The notes beneath the pieces are model-generated. The model made no database searches. It was not told the DNA's origin and saw only the letters and a list, made by a program, of their open reading frames with translations. Shown in pieces: positions 32,605 to 43,534 of a stretch of DNA of 64,000 bases (within the stretch, counting starts at the first letter, position 1; every line of letters starts with the position of its first letter). Both the position numbers and the translations under genes were made by a program. Source of the stretch: Motacilla alba alba (Eukaryota > Chordata > Aves > Passeriformes > Motacillidae); the NCBI RefSeq assembly GCF_015832195.1, contig NC_052019.1:1101685-1165684 (forward strand), in the 5' to 3' direction.

Positions 32605-33735
32605 GCAACTTCATCCTCAGGGTTTTCAGTTAATTGCCATGATTTTTAATTAATTGCCTTGATTTAATTTTTTCCCATGGTTTTTATTTAGTTACCATGG
32701 TTTTTAATTAGTTGCCATGATTTTATTTTTTCATGGTTTTCAATTAATTGCCATGGTTTACAGTTGATTGCCATGATTTTCAATTTTTCCCCATGGTTTT
32801 CAATTAATTGCCATGATTTTCAATTAATTGCCACGATCTGCAGTTGATTGCCATGATTTTCAATTTTTCTCCCGTGGTTTCAATTAATTGCCATGATTTT
32901 CATTTATTTTTCGTGGTTTTCAGTTAATTGCCATGGTTTTTAATTAATTGCCATGATTTTCAATTTTCCCATGGTTTTCAGTGAATTGCCGTGGTTTTCA
33001 ATTAATTGCCATGATTTTAAATTTTATGCCATCGTTTTCAATAATAGCTGTGATTTACAATTAATTACCATGATTTACAATTAATTACCACAATTTAAAA
33101 CTTTTTTGATTGCTGTGGTTTTCCATTAATTGCCATGATTTACAATTAATTGCCATGATTTTAATTTTTTCATGCTTTCCAATTAATTACCATGATTTAC
33201 AATTAATTGCCTGTTTTAGAATTAACTACCATGATTTGCAATTAATTGCCATGATTTTTAATTTTTTTTCATAGTTTTCCAGTAATTGCCATGGTTTTCA
33301 ATTAATTGCCATGATTTCCAGTTAATTGCCATAGTTTTCAATTAATTGCCGTGGTTTTTAGTTAATTGCCATGATTTTCAATTAATTGCCATGATTTAAA
33401 GTTTTTTTTTTATGATTTAAAGTTTTTAATTTTTTCCATTTTTTCCCATGCTTTTGTATTTTTTTCATGCTTTTCAAATTTTCCCATTATTTTCAAATTT
33501 TTCCCATTATTTTCAATTTTTTCCCATTATTTTCAAATTTTTCCCATTATTTTCAATTTTTCCCATTATTTTCAATTTTTTCCCATTATTTTCAATTTTT
33601 TCCATGCTACTCAGTTCTTTTTTCATGGTTTTCAATTTTTTTCATGATTTTCAATTTTTTTTCACGATTTTCAATTTTTTTTCATGCTTTTCAGTTAATT
33701 GCCCTGGCGTTCAGTTAATTCCCATAGTTTTCAAT
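32605..33735 (+). repeat. AT-rich minisatellite, about 22-base unit
   Basis: About 35 units of TTTTCAATTAATTGCCATGA drift after 33440 into TTTTCAAATTTTTCCCATTA units. ATTAATTGCCATG recurs throughout. The second half has longer T runs. Confidence 0.92.
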
Positions 33736-34494
33736 TCCTCAGTGCTGAGCAGCTTTGCAGAGGGGTTTGGGAGCAGTGGCACAGGCTGATCCCCGTGTTC
33801 CTCTGCCAGCAGAGCTGAGGGTGCAGGACGTTCCCAGATCCTGCCCCTCCTCCTGCCTCCACTTTAATTACCTTTAATTATCAATTAAATAACATACAAA
33901 CCTGGCAGCAGCCCTAATGGGGTTCCCTTTCCTGCCCTGCTCCCGGTGTGGTGGCGCTGAGCCTCAGGGAGGGATGGAAATGGGATTTGCCCCCGAGGGA
34001 ATTTGGGCAGACGCTGCTCTGTCACCCCGGATTTCCCACTTCACCCCTGTGTTTGGTGCCTGGGAGGATTTTTGACCAACCCCCCCTTCCAGTGAGGCTC
34101 GGATCTGCTCTCCCCGGTTTCTCCTTGCTCTGAGCCCCAGCAGCTGCTCAGATCCCGAATTCCTGCAGTTTAAGGGCCGGAGGCTCCGGTTTAAGGAATG
34201 CCCGGGGGGTTTTTAGGGGCTGGGTGTGCTGCAGGTGCCTGCTTTTCCCTTGGAGCACACTGCTGCTGTTTGGGGAGGAGCTGCATCAGCTGCTCTGGCT
34301 GGATTTAGGGGCTCTGGGGAGCTGCCTCACAGGGATTCCTCACACAAACCCCAGAGGGTTTCCAGGTGGGAACGTTGTTTCATCCCAGTATGTTCTGGTT
34401 TTCCAACCTCTCCTAACAGGGTTCATGCCAAGCTTGGAGATCCCAGGAAAATCAGTGCTGGACATTTCAAAGAACCCGAATCCTCCGCAGTCCC
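33736..34494. other. No gene recognised; short AT-rich element at 33855-33905
   Basis: The stretch TTTAATTACCTTTAATTATC followed by AATTAAATAACATAC is rich in homeodomain-type TAATTA words and is not part of the preceding minisatellite. It could be a conserved element, unproven. Confidence 0.25.
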
Positions 34495-35205
34495 TCATTC
34501 TTATTCTTATTCTTATTCTTATTCTTATTCTTATTCTTATTCTTATTCTTATTCTTATTCTTATTCTTTTATTCTTATTCTTATTCTTATTCCTATTCTT
34601 ACTCTTATTCTTTTATTTTTATTCTTATTTTTATTCTTATTTTTATTCTTATTTTTATTCTTACTCTTATTTTTTACTCTTATTCTTACTCTTATTCTTA
34701 TTCTTTTATTCTTATTCTTTTATTCTTATTCTTTTATTCTTATTCTTTTATTCTTATTCTTTTATTCTTATTCTTTTATTCTTATTTTTATTCTTATTTT
34801 TATTCTTATTCTCTTACTCTTATTCTCTTACTCTTATTCTCTTATTCTTATTTTTATTCTTATTTTTATTCTCATTCTTACTCTTATTCTTACTCTTATT
34901 CTTACTCTTATTCTTATTCTTTTATTCTTATTTTTTATTCTTATTCTTATTCTTATTTTTTACTCTTATTCTCTTATTCTTATTTTTATTCTTATTTTTA
35001 TTCTTACTCTTATTCTTTTATTCTTATTTTTATTCTTACTCTTATTTTTTACTCTTATTTTTACTCTTATTCTTACTCTTATTCTTACTCTTGTTCTTAC
35101 TCTTGTTCTTACTCTTATTCTTACTCTTATTCTTACTCTTGTTCTTACTCTTGTTCTTGTTCTTGTTCTTATTCTTGTTCTTATTCTTTTACTCTTGCTC
35201 TTGCT
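34495..35205 (+). repeat. (TTATTC)n hexanucleotide array, about 700 bases
   Basis: A pyrimidine-dominated array of TTATTC with interspersed TTTTTATTC, TTACTC, TTCTTG variants. The left 75 bases are perfect; the right end shifts to TTACTCTTGTTC. Open frames giving poly-hydrophobic peptides are repeat by-products. Confidence 0.95.
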
Positions 35206-35638
35206 CACGTTCAGCTTTTCCAGGCTGAGCGCTCCCGTTTCCCGCCCCGTTTCCCCAGGCAGGCGTTTCGCTGCTCTCAGGCTGGGCGAGGCAGCACGGG
35301 CTGGATTTCCCAGCAGGGGCTGGGGCACAGCTGGCCCTGGCTCCTCGTCCCGTTTGGAGCCCAGCTCATCCTTTTCATCAGGAGCAGCTCTGGGGATTCT
35401 CAGCAATCCACAGAAAGCTCCGGCCTGTGAGAATTCCCGCTGGATCATCCTTGGAGCCTGGAGGGTGCCGCATCTGCCCCCTGAAATCCCCTTCTACCCC
35501 TCTCCGAGTCTGGGGGATTCTCAGCGCCGGACTGTGTATCCCAAATGCCCAGGGTGGGATTTCCCAGGAGGGGCTCAGCAATAAAGGGAATTCTGTGGAA
35601 AATCCTTTTTTCTTCAGCCTGGCCTGGGGCAGTGGCTG
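35206..35638. other. No recognised element
   Basis: Unique-looking sequence; no gene recognised. Confidence 0.35.
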
Positions 35639-35639
35639 G

Positions 35640-35728
35640 GATGTTTGGAGAGGGGAAAAATGGGAAATTCCCCAAAAATGGGAAATTTCCCATTTGGAAA
35701 TTTCCAAAAAATGGGAAACTTCCAAATT

Positions 35729-35764
<36 letters not shown>

Positions 35765-36005
35765 AAATCTCCAAATGGGAAATTAATTTCTGAAGTCCCC
35801 AAAAATGGGAGATTTCCAAATGGGAAATTCCCAAATTCCCCCAAAATGGGAAGTTTCCAAATGGGAAATTCTGAAATTCCCCTAAAATGGGAAATTTCCA
35901 AATGGGAAATTCCCAAATTCCCCTAAAATGGGAAATTTCCAAATGGGAAATTTCCAAATTCCCCTAAAATGGGAAATTCCCAAAATGGGATATTTCCATT
36001 TCCAA
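35640..36005 (+). repeat. Short-unit minisatellite of near-palindromic GGGAAATTTCC words, with poly(A)
   Basis: About 17 occurrences of GGGAAATTTCC, GGGAAATTCCC or one-base variants, spaced about 10-25 bases apart. A run of about 32 A at 35730-35761 interrupts the array. The words are close to the ideal NF-kappa-B half-site pair, but they may simply be repeat sequence. Confidence 0.85.
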
Positions 36006-36875
36006 GATGGGGAGTGGATCCCGAATGTGTCCATAGCCTCCAGCCCCCAAAATGCAATTTTCCTGTCATATTTGTGTTATTCTGAGCTGGTCCAGCTCTC
36101 CAGAGAGAACAGAAGGTTTTTTTCCCCTCTCCTCTTTGTCCTGCGGGGTTGGGGCTGTCCCTGGTGGCTTCCCCTGCTTGGATCCCGTTCCTTCTGTGCC
36201 CTGGCTGTCCCCTCTCCCTGCCCGGGTGCTTTGGCTCCTGTCAGGTCCTGCAGCACCCCAGGAGGGCTCTGGTGCTGTGGAAAATCCTTGGCACCACCCA
36301 GATCCTAAAATTTCCCTTTTATTTCTAAAATCTCCTCGCTCTGGAGTGGGGAAGAGCCCAATTTCATAACAACTGCCAGCCCCAACATGGAATAGTAAAT
36401 TGAATATTTAAAAATAGCTCCCAGGTTGTTTTGGGATGGGATTTTTATCCAGCCTGGAATTCCCTGGTTTCCCTCCTGCCCTTTCCTCAGGGCATGGCCT
36501 TGCCCTTAGAGGCATCCTGGGAGCAGCCCTTGCTGTCCCAGAGCACATAAAGCTCCCAAATCCTCTCAAAACAACATCCCAAGGTTTTAAAATGACACAA
36601 AACTGATGAGGGCAAAAAAAAGGCCAAGTTCAATGAGAGTCAGAACTGGGCTAATGAAGTTCTTTAATTAGATGAAGGCAGTCAGGAGGGAAATGAGCGG
36701 AGCTGGGTGAGGAACAGAGGGGCTGAGATCTGGGCTGGGCTCAGCGTGAAGCCCAGACAAGCCCAGCCTTTGCGTCTGTCTGGGTTTTGCAGGGCAGGCT
36801 GGGACCCAGGGTTATTTCAGCACCAACAGCTCCTTTTGGGGTTTGTGGGTGGCGCTGGCAGCTCCGGGCCCTCCT
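36006..36875. other. No recognised element
   Basis: Unique-looking. Positions 36590-36700 (CTGATGAGGGC, AATGAAGTTCTTTAATTAGA) have mixed composition and no repeat character. Confidence 0.3.
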
Positions 36876-36879
36876 CTGT

Positions 36880-38150
36880 CACTAGCACAATTCCTCACGG
36901 CTCTGCAGTGCTGGATGTCACAGGAGTCCTTAGGAACAGGATTTGTGGTGTTCATTAATCGATCTCGAGGTACAAAAACCAACAAGGCAAGGGGGATTGC
37001 AGTAACAATCAAACCAGTGTGCTCCATTGAATGATCCCAGCAAAATGTGTTGGGGAACTGGGGAGAAAGGGAAAGCATGAGGAAAAGAAAAGGGTGGAAA
37101 AGAAAGATAGGTTACAGCTGCCAAACGTAGAGGCGACAAAGTCCTTCCAAGTCCAGTCGAGGATACCTGTCGTGTTCACCTCAGGGGAGATCTCAAAATC
37201 TCAAGCTAATCTGGGGTTTTTTATTGTGATTTTTCTGTTGGGAATTGTGAAGGGGGAGAAGCGAACACAACAGTCTATGGTCTGATCTTGGTCAGCAGCG
37301 GGCAAGAGCCATTGTCTCCTTGGTCCAGTGGTCACTACCTGCAGGCAAACATCTCAGCTTGCCTCCCCCACGCTTCCCCCCATGTTAGGGGTCTCATGTC
37401 TCAGTCCTTGGAGAAAAGGAGATTTTCTATATAGGATCTCATGTCTCCATCCTTGGGGAGAAAAGGAGATTTTCTCTATAGGGTCTCATGTCTCAGTCCT
37501 CGGAGAAAAGGAGATTTTTTGTGTAGGGTCTCATGTCTCAGTCCTTGGAGAAAAGGAGTTTTTCTCTATAGGGTCTCATGTCTCAGTCCTTGGGGAACAG
37601 GAGTTTTTCTCTATAGGGGTCTCATGTCTCAGTCCTTGGAGAAAAGCAGATTTTCTCTATAGGGTCTCATGTCTCAGTCCTTGGGGAAAAGGCTTCTCCC
37701 GTCTCAGTTGGTCTATCACGGTGGCTGCACAGTAGATGAAGGGTCTTGTTTTCCATGGGGACCACCAAAAGGTGATCTCAGAAGAGTCCAGCCAAGCTGG
37801 GAGGTGCGGACATTGCAGGATCATTGCTGTGGAGCGAGGGAAAGGGCACATCGCCCCTCTTCAGCTGTAGCCAAACACACCTGTGAGCAGCAGCTTGGCA
37901 GGCCAGAGGCTCTGCTCCGGCCTCGGGACCCTGGCAAGCTCCCACCAAACCAGGATGTCAAACTTCTTTGGTGGTCCCAGTTTCTGCCTTTTTTTCACGA
38001 CGAATCGTGAGGCAGATGAGAGAAATTTGGGACGGAGTCTTACAGTGGACAGCTTGGGTCTGTGCTCATCTGAGCTTTGAGAACCCCCAGCATGAGCAGA
38101 GCCCTCGCTCAGGACCATCCGGGATGTTCTGCTGAGGTGTTTGCACATAA
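36880..38150 (-). mobile_element. LTR-like element with internal 45-base minisatellite
   Basis: About 1.2 kb of sequence different in style from the surroundings. On the minus strand it carries a poly(A)-type CACAATAAAAAACC (near 37215). Positions 37388-37690 hold about seven units of GGGTCTCATGTCTCAGTCCT followed by TGGAGAAAAGGAG. Minisatellites inside LTRs occur elsewhere in the window. A short hydrophobic minus-strand stretch near 36960-37040 is not enough to call a retroviral gene. Borders and class are uncertain. Confidence 0.5.
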
Positions 38151-38928
38151 ATGTTAATTATTTTCCCAGTTTTCCCTGTGCTGTCCCACTGGGTGTGGGG
38201 CATTTTTCTCCCCCAAACTCTCGGTTAAAATTATAAATTTTCTTTGTCCAGAATTCTTTGCTGCTACCAAAAAAAAAAAGTGACCTTAGGTTCTCTGAGA
38301 GGAGTGTAGTGATTTATTGGGAATGGAGAAATGAGAGGAGGAGGAGGAGGAAGGTGACAGTTCCCGTGGGATGGGATGAAGGGAATTCCCCAGGGCTCCC
38401 AGCAGGTGCTGGCCTTTCATTTCTGCAGGCTGGGGAAGGAAAAGGAGTGAAATCCTTGGATCAGCTCCCTGGGCAGTCCCAAGGGTCTCCCCAGCCCTCT
38501 CAGTGCAGCTGGGCCTTGCCAAGGGCATTTCCCCTTTCCCTGTGCAGGGGGCAGCTGGAAAAGGGAATTTTTCCCTTAGGGAGTGTCCTTGGAAAAGCAG
38601 CACTGCTGGGAAATGAGGGTCAGGACAGCCTGCCTGCTTCTCCCCTGTGCTGGAGCTGCTCCCCTGTGGGGCTGTTTGATTTGAGGAGTGGATTGAGGGT
38701 TCATGGCATTCTAAAGTGGTTTTTAGGCTGGAGAAGCCCTCTGGGTGGAGTCCAGCCATATCCAAGGTGCTTTGTCCAGAGTGGGATTTTCTGGGAGTAT
38801 TTTCTGGCTGGGGTTTGCCTGCCCCGTGCTCTGGGCTTGGAATTTCCTTCCCATCCAAGTTCCCAATGCAAGTGACATCACAGCTGTGGTTTGACAGCCT
38901 GGAGAGCTCCGAGTTCCACTGCAGGTCA
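38151..38928. other. No gene recognised; short (GAG)n run
   Basis: A poly(A) run near 38268-38279 and a GAGGAGGAGGAGGAGG run near 38334-38350. The rest is unique-looking. Confidence 0.35.
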
Positions 38929-38929
38929 G

Positions 38930-39945
38930 GCTGAGAATCCCCCAGAGCAGAGCAGGGCAGCTGGTCGCCCTGCCCCAAACCCCAAAGCTGATCCCCTGAG
39001 CTCTGTCCTGTCCAAACCCCACTGCTGACCCTGCTCCCGTGTGTCCTGTCCCCTGTCCCAAACCCCACAACTGATCCCCTGAGCTCTGTCCCCAAACCCC
39101 ACTGCTGACCCCCTGAGCTCTGTCTGTGTCTCAAACCCCACTGCTGACCCCATTCCTGTGTGTCCTGTCCTGTCCCAAACCCCACAGCTGATCCCCTGAG
39201 CTCTGTCCATGTCCCAAACCCCACAGCTGATCCCCTGAGCTCTGTCCATGTCCCAAACCCCACAGCTGATCCCCTGAGCTCTGTCCATGTCCCAAACCCC
39301 ACAACTGATCCCCTGAGCTCTGTCCATGTCCCAAACCCCACAACTGATCCCCTGAGCTCTGTCCCCTGTCCCAAACCCCACAACTGATCCCCTGAGCTCT
39401 GTCCCTGTCCCAAACCCCACAGCTGATCCCCTGAGCTCTGTCCCCAAACCCCACTGCTGACCCCCTGAGCTCTGTCCGTGTCCCAAACCCCACTGCTGAC
39501 CCGCCTCCCGTGTGTCCTGTCCCCTGTCCCAAGCCCCACAACTGACCCCCTGAGCTCTGACCCTGTCCCAAGCCCCACTGCTGACCCCGCTCTGGTGTGT
39601 CCCCTGTCCCAGACCCCACAGGTGACCCTGCTCCTCTGTCCCCTGTCCCAAACCTCACAGCTGACCCTGCTCTGGTGTGTCCTGTCCCCTGTCCAGACCC
39701 CACAGGTGACCCTGCTCCTCTGTCCCCTGTCCCAGACCCCACAGCTGACTCCGCTCTGGTGTGTCCTGTCCCCTGTCCCAAACCCCACAACTGATCCCCT
39801 GAGCTCTGTCCCCTGTCCCAAACCCCACAGCTGACTCCGCTCTGGTGTGTCCTGTCCCCTGTCCCAAACCCCACAGCTGACCCTGCTCCTGTGTGTCCTG
39901 TCCCTCCCATGTGTCCTGTCCTGTCCTGTCCCCAGACGAGCTGGG
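38930..39945 (+). repeat. Minisatellite, about 39-base unit
   Basis: About 25 units of CCCAAACCCCACAGCTGATC, CCCTGAGCTCTGTCCATGT with variants ending CCTGCTCCCGTGTGTCCTGT. Two unit types alternate in blocks. The long minus-strand open frame across it is a by-product. Confidence 0.92.
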
Positions 39946-40608
39946 ACCCTCAGCAGAACACTTGTGCTGCTCCCCATGCCCACGTCCCGTTGCTGTGGCT
40001 CCGTGTCCCCAGTCCCACCCTCTTCCCAGCGATTGTCCCCGTTCAGCCGCGGGGCCGGGCTCTGCTGTGGGATCCTTTTGGGGTCGGAGCCTTGTTTACG
40101 GGCTTTGGGAAGATGATTCATCCCCGCCTTCGTGTTCCCCAGCTTGGATGGGCTGGCCTTTCTCTCGCCCGGGTCTCGGAGCGTTCCTGTCCCACACATG
40201 GCTCGAATCAAGTGTCCTTCCAGCTTTTGTTCCCGGGAATTGTTCCCATTGTCCTCCCGAAAAGGGGAGGCCGCTTGGAGGCTCAGCTCGTGGCCACCTC
40301 TCCCCATCCTCCGCGTGTCCTCTGCTTTCCCTGCGTTGGGGTTGTCCCCTCCGCTCCTGGCTCTTCTGGAAGCTGGATTTGTTGGAGCTCTTCCCGATGG
40401 CTTGGAGCATGTGGAATTCCTTCTTTAACAGGGATGTTCTGGCTTGTTCTGTTTTATTGTTAATTAGGGGAATTATCCCTCGTTTCCTTGGGACTCTTGT
40501 CTGGCAAGGCAGAGCTGGATCCCTTCCCAGAGGTGGCTGTGGCTTTATGGGAACTCTGTTTTCCCACTCATTTACGCTCTGGAAGTGTTTTATTGTCATC
40601 CCTGAGCT
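39946..40608. other. No recognised element
   Basis: Unique-looking, fairly GC-rich. Nothing recognised. Confidence 0.35.
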
Positions 40609-40609
40609 C

Positions 40610-40770
40610 TTCGGGACACTTTGGAATATTTATCCAGCACGGGGTGCCCAGAGCAGCTGGGGCTGCCCCGGGACCCCTGCGAGTGCCCAAGGCCAGCTTG
40701 GCTGGGGCTTGGAGCCACCTGGGACCTTCAGACCCCTTCCAAGCCCAACCATTCCATGATTTTAAGCCCT
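40610..40770 (+). mobile_element. CR1 LINE 3' fragment
   Basis: GGGTGCCCAGAGCAGCTGGG through GCCCAAGGCCAGCTTGGCTG and a TTCCATGATTTTAAG tail; 3' end to the right. Confidence 0.75.
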
Positions 40771-41200
40771 GATCTTGTGCCGGGGAGGGAAGTGGGGCTT
40801 GTGCCGTCAGTGGAAGTCGAGTTGGGCCCTCAGAAATCCTTGGAAAGCCTGGCAGGGTTTGGTACCCAGAGTCAGAGCCGTTCTTTCGGCTCCTGGGTGA
40901 AGCCAGGGCTGATCTGGTGAGGGTCAGGGGGGTTTCCACAGAGCTCCAGCTCTCCTGGAGTTGAAACTGCGGAAAATGGGACTTTGGGGACCTCCAGAAG
41001 CCACCTCCAGAGTCCTGTCCCTGCCTGAGGAGGTGTTTGGTCTCTGGGGCTGCTCCTCCTTGGGGTCTTTCTGACGTGTTGCTTGGGATGATCAATTTAA
41101 AGGGATTCCAGAACATTCCCTGGTGAGCCCTCCTGGATTTCAGCCCCTCTCACAGTCAGGAAACTCCATCCAGTGTTTGAGCCACTTCTCCTGGGCAATT
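40771..41200. other. No recognised element
   Basis: Unique-looking; nothing recognised. Confidence 0.3.
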
Positions 41201-41204
41201 CAGG

Positions 41205-41862
41205 GTGAGCAGATCCCTGGTTTGACAGATCCCTGGGTGTGCAAATCCCTGGGTGAGCAGATCCCTGGGTGAGCAGATCCCTGGCTGAACAAATCCCTGG
41301 GTTAACAGATCGCTGGTTTAACAGATCCCTGGGTGAGCAGATCCCAGGGTGAGCAGATCCCAGGGTGAGCAGATCCCTGGTTTGACAGATCCCTGGTTTA
41401 ACAGATCCCTGGTTTAACAGATCCCAGGGTGAGCAGATCCCTGGTTTAACAGATCCCTGGTTTGACAGATCCCAGGGTGAGCAGATCCCTGGTTTAACAG
41501 ATCCCTGGTTTGACAGATCCCAGGGTGAGCAGATCCCTGGTTTAACAGATCCCTGGTTTAACTGATCCCTGGGTTGACAGATCCCTGGTTTAACAGATCC
41601 CAGGGTGAGCAGATCCCTGGTTTAACAGATCCCTGGTTTAACAGATCCCAGACTGAGCAGATCCCTGGTTTGACAGATCCCAGGGTGAGCAGATCCCTGG
41701 TTTAACAGATCCCAGGGTGAGCAGATCCCTGGTTTGACAGATCCCTGGTTTAACAGATCCCAGGGTGAGCAGATCCCTGGTTTGACAGATCCCAGGGTGA
41801 GCAGATCCCTGGTTTAACAGATCCCTGGTTTGACAGATCCCTGGTTTAACAGATCCCTGGGT
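41205..41862 (+). repeat. 16-base minisatellite, about 41 units, with trimer pattern
   Basis: Units fall mainly into three types: AGATCCCTGGTTTAAC, AGATCCCTGGTTTGAC and AGATCCCAGGGTGAGC. The third type recurs every two or three units, giving a 32/48-base higher-order period. Register is kept almost perfectly through the array. Confidence 0.95.
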
Positions 41863-42222
41863 GCTGCTGGCTGCTGCTGCTGTGCCACTGCTGGCAGCGC
41901 TCAGTCAGCTGCTGTCCCTCAGGATGTGTTTTTGGGGAGTGTTTAAGGTCGGGCAGGTCCCGAGGGTTTGTTGTGCCTCTGCTGGACTCTGTTGTGACAA
42001 CGTTTCTTCCCAGCAGAGAGAGGAGGGGGCGAGCCCTGGAGCCAGGAACGCTCCGAAAAAATCCAAAGGCGCTGGTTCAGACAATGCGTGCGGCACCAGC
42101 AGGAGCCTTTGTTGGGCAATAACGCCGCGAGAACAGCCTTTCAAATTGTTCTGTGCTAAAATAATCCGTGTGCGGAGCTGGGGAGGGCTGCCGGGGGAGG
42201 CCGGGACACTCGTGGCATGAGG
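41863..42222. other. No recognised element
   Basis: Starts with a CTG-rich stretch (near 41868-41885). Then unique-looking text; CAATAACGCCGCGAGAACAG to AAATAATCCGTGTGCGG (42117-42175) has non-repeat mixed composition. Confidence 0.3.
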
Positions 42223-42224
42223 AT

Positions 42225-42475
42225 TCCTTCAGCTCCAGGGCCAGCAGCACAGGGAGGACGTGGAGCTGCTGGAGAGGGTCCAGAGGAGCCCTGGAGAGTC
42301 TTCACCTGGAGGGGGTCAGGGATTGGGGCTGGAATTGCGTCCCTGGAGGTGACAGAAGGGCCTGGCTGTGGCTCCTGGGACGGGGTTTGTTGCCAGCACG
42401 GTGGTGCAGGGCTCTGGGCTGAGCTGGAGGCTCTCTGAGGCTTTTCCAGCCTCCATCGTTCCATGGTTTTATAGC
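42225..42475 (+). mobile_element. CR1 LINE 3' fragment, divergent
   Basis: Contains GCTGCTGGAGAGGGTCCAGA followed by GGAGCCC, a recognisable CR1 segment, and ends TTCCAGCCTCCATCGTTCCA TGGTTT. More degraded than the other copies. Confidence 0.6.
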
Positions 42476-42948
42476 AGAGGCTTTTCCCAAGGCTTTGTGC
42501 TCCCCACGTCCTCCTCAGCCTTTTCCCCTCAAACCCAGTTCCTTTGGTTTTTCGTGGATCAGGAGATGAGGAGCTGTGCCTGGGGGGGACTTTGGGGTCA
42601 CTCCTTCCTCCCCAATCCCTTTGGATTCCTGCTCCATGTCCATGAACCTCTGCTGACCTTCATCCTCCTCAGCCTCTGGAATCACTCCCAGTTTCCTGCT
42701 GCTTCCCAACCCTTGTGTCTCCTCAGCTTTGGTTCTCCACCAGCTTTGGTGGCACCGCCACCTTCCCCAAGAGCTGCTGGCGCCGCATTTCCCAATGCCC
42801 TCCCCAGACCCAGCCCGGATCCGTCAGGAATCCCCGCTGGGAAGCTCCTCCCGGGGCTTTGGGCTGCTTCTCCAGGAGCGGTTGGATGTGCTTGGTGGGA
42901 ATTCTCCGCGCCGCCTTCCTCCTGCTGCTGGGGGAAAATGGAGGGATT
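42476..42948. other. No recognised element
   Basis: Unique-looking; nothing recognised. Confidence 0.3.
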
Positions 42949-42949
42949 C

Positions 42950-43335
42950 CAGAGTTTGCGAATTTTGGGAATATTTGGGGCGGGGAATTCTGGAATTCTG
43001 GAATTCTGGGGTTCAGGAATTCAGGGATTTGCTGTGTCAGGTGCCAATGAATAAATGATGAAATTTGGTCAAATATTCCCGGGAATCCCCCAATCCCGGA
43101 ATTCCCCATCCCAAATGTTCCCAAATCCCAAACTTCCCAAATCCTGGAATTCCTGATCCCAAATATTACCAGAATTCCCCCATCCCAGAATTCCCCAACC
43201 CCAAAATTCCCAAAATTCCCAAATCCCAGAATTCCCCATCCCAAATATTCCCCGAATTCCCCAATCCCAAAATTCCCAGAATTCCCCAATCCCGGAATTC
43301 CTGATCCCAAATATTTCCAGGAATAAATTGGAATT
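42950..43335. repeat. Short-unit GGAATTCC-type tandem repeat, with strand switch
   Basis: The left part (42950-43030) is GGAATTCTGGAATTCTGG-like. The right part (43070-43335) is CCAGAATTCCCCATCCCAAA and TTCCCAAAATCCC-like, so it reads as the opposite strand of the same kind of motif. Unit length varies, about 16-25 bases. Confidence 0.8.
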
Positions 43336-43393
43336 CCTGCCATTCCTGCCTGGGACTGAGGTGTTCCCAGCTGGAAAACCAGGATTATTATTT

Positions 43394-43408
43394 TAATATA
43401 TTTTTATA

Positions 43409-43445
<37 letters not shown>
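43394..43445 (+). repeat. (TTA)n microsatellite
   Basis: About 12 perfect TTA/ATT triplets after a TATATTTTTATATATT lead-in. Confidence 0.95.
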
Positions 43446-43534
43446 GCCAGAAAGGACAATAAATCGGTTTTTCTGGATGTTTGGTGTGAGTGTGGACCCG
43501 TGTGGGTGGCAGGACACGGCAGAGGGGGCTTAGA

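Noticed and set aside
34224..35584. Plus-strand frames rich in Leu/Ile/Phe that look like membrane proteins
   Set aside because: Translation of the (TTATTC)n array; hydrophobicity follows from T-rich codons.
36812..37078. Minus-strand hydrophobic stretch that could be the end of a retroviral envelope-type gene
   Set aside because: Too short, no recognisable motif, and its position in the LTR-like segment is uncertain; not called as a gene remnant.
38286..40307. Minus-strand open frame of 673 codons with G-V-W-D-R type repeats
   Set aside because: It lies almost wholly over the 39-base minisatellite (a multiple of three) and has no domain, splice context or codon-like variation; open because of repeat unit length.
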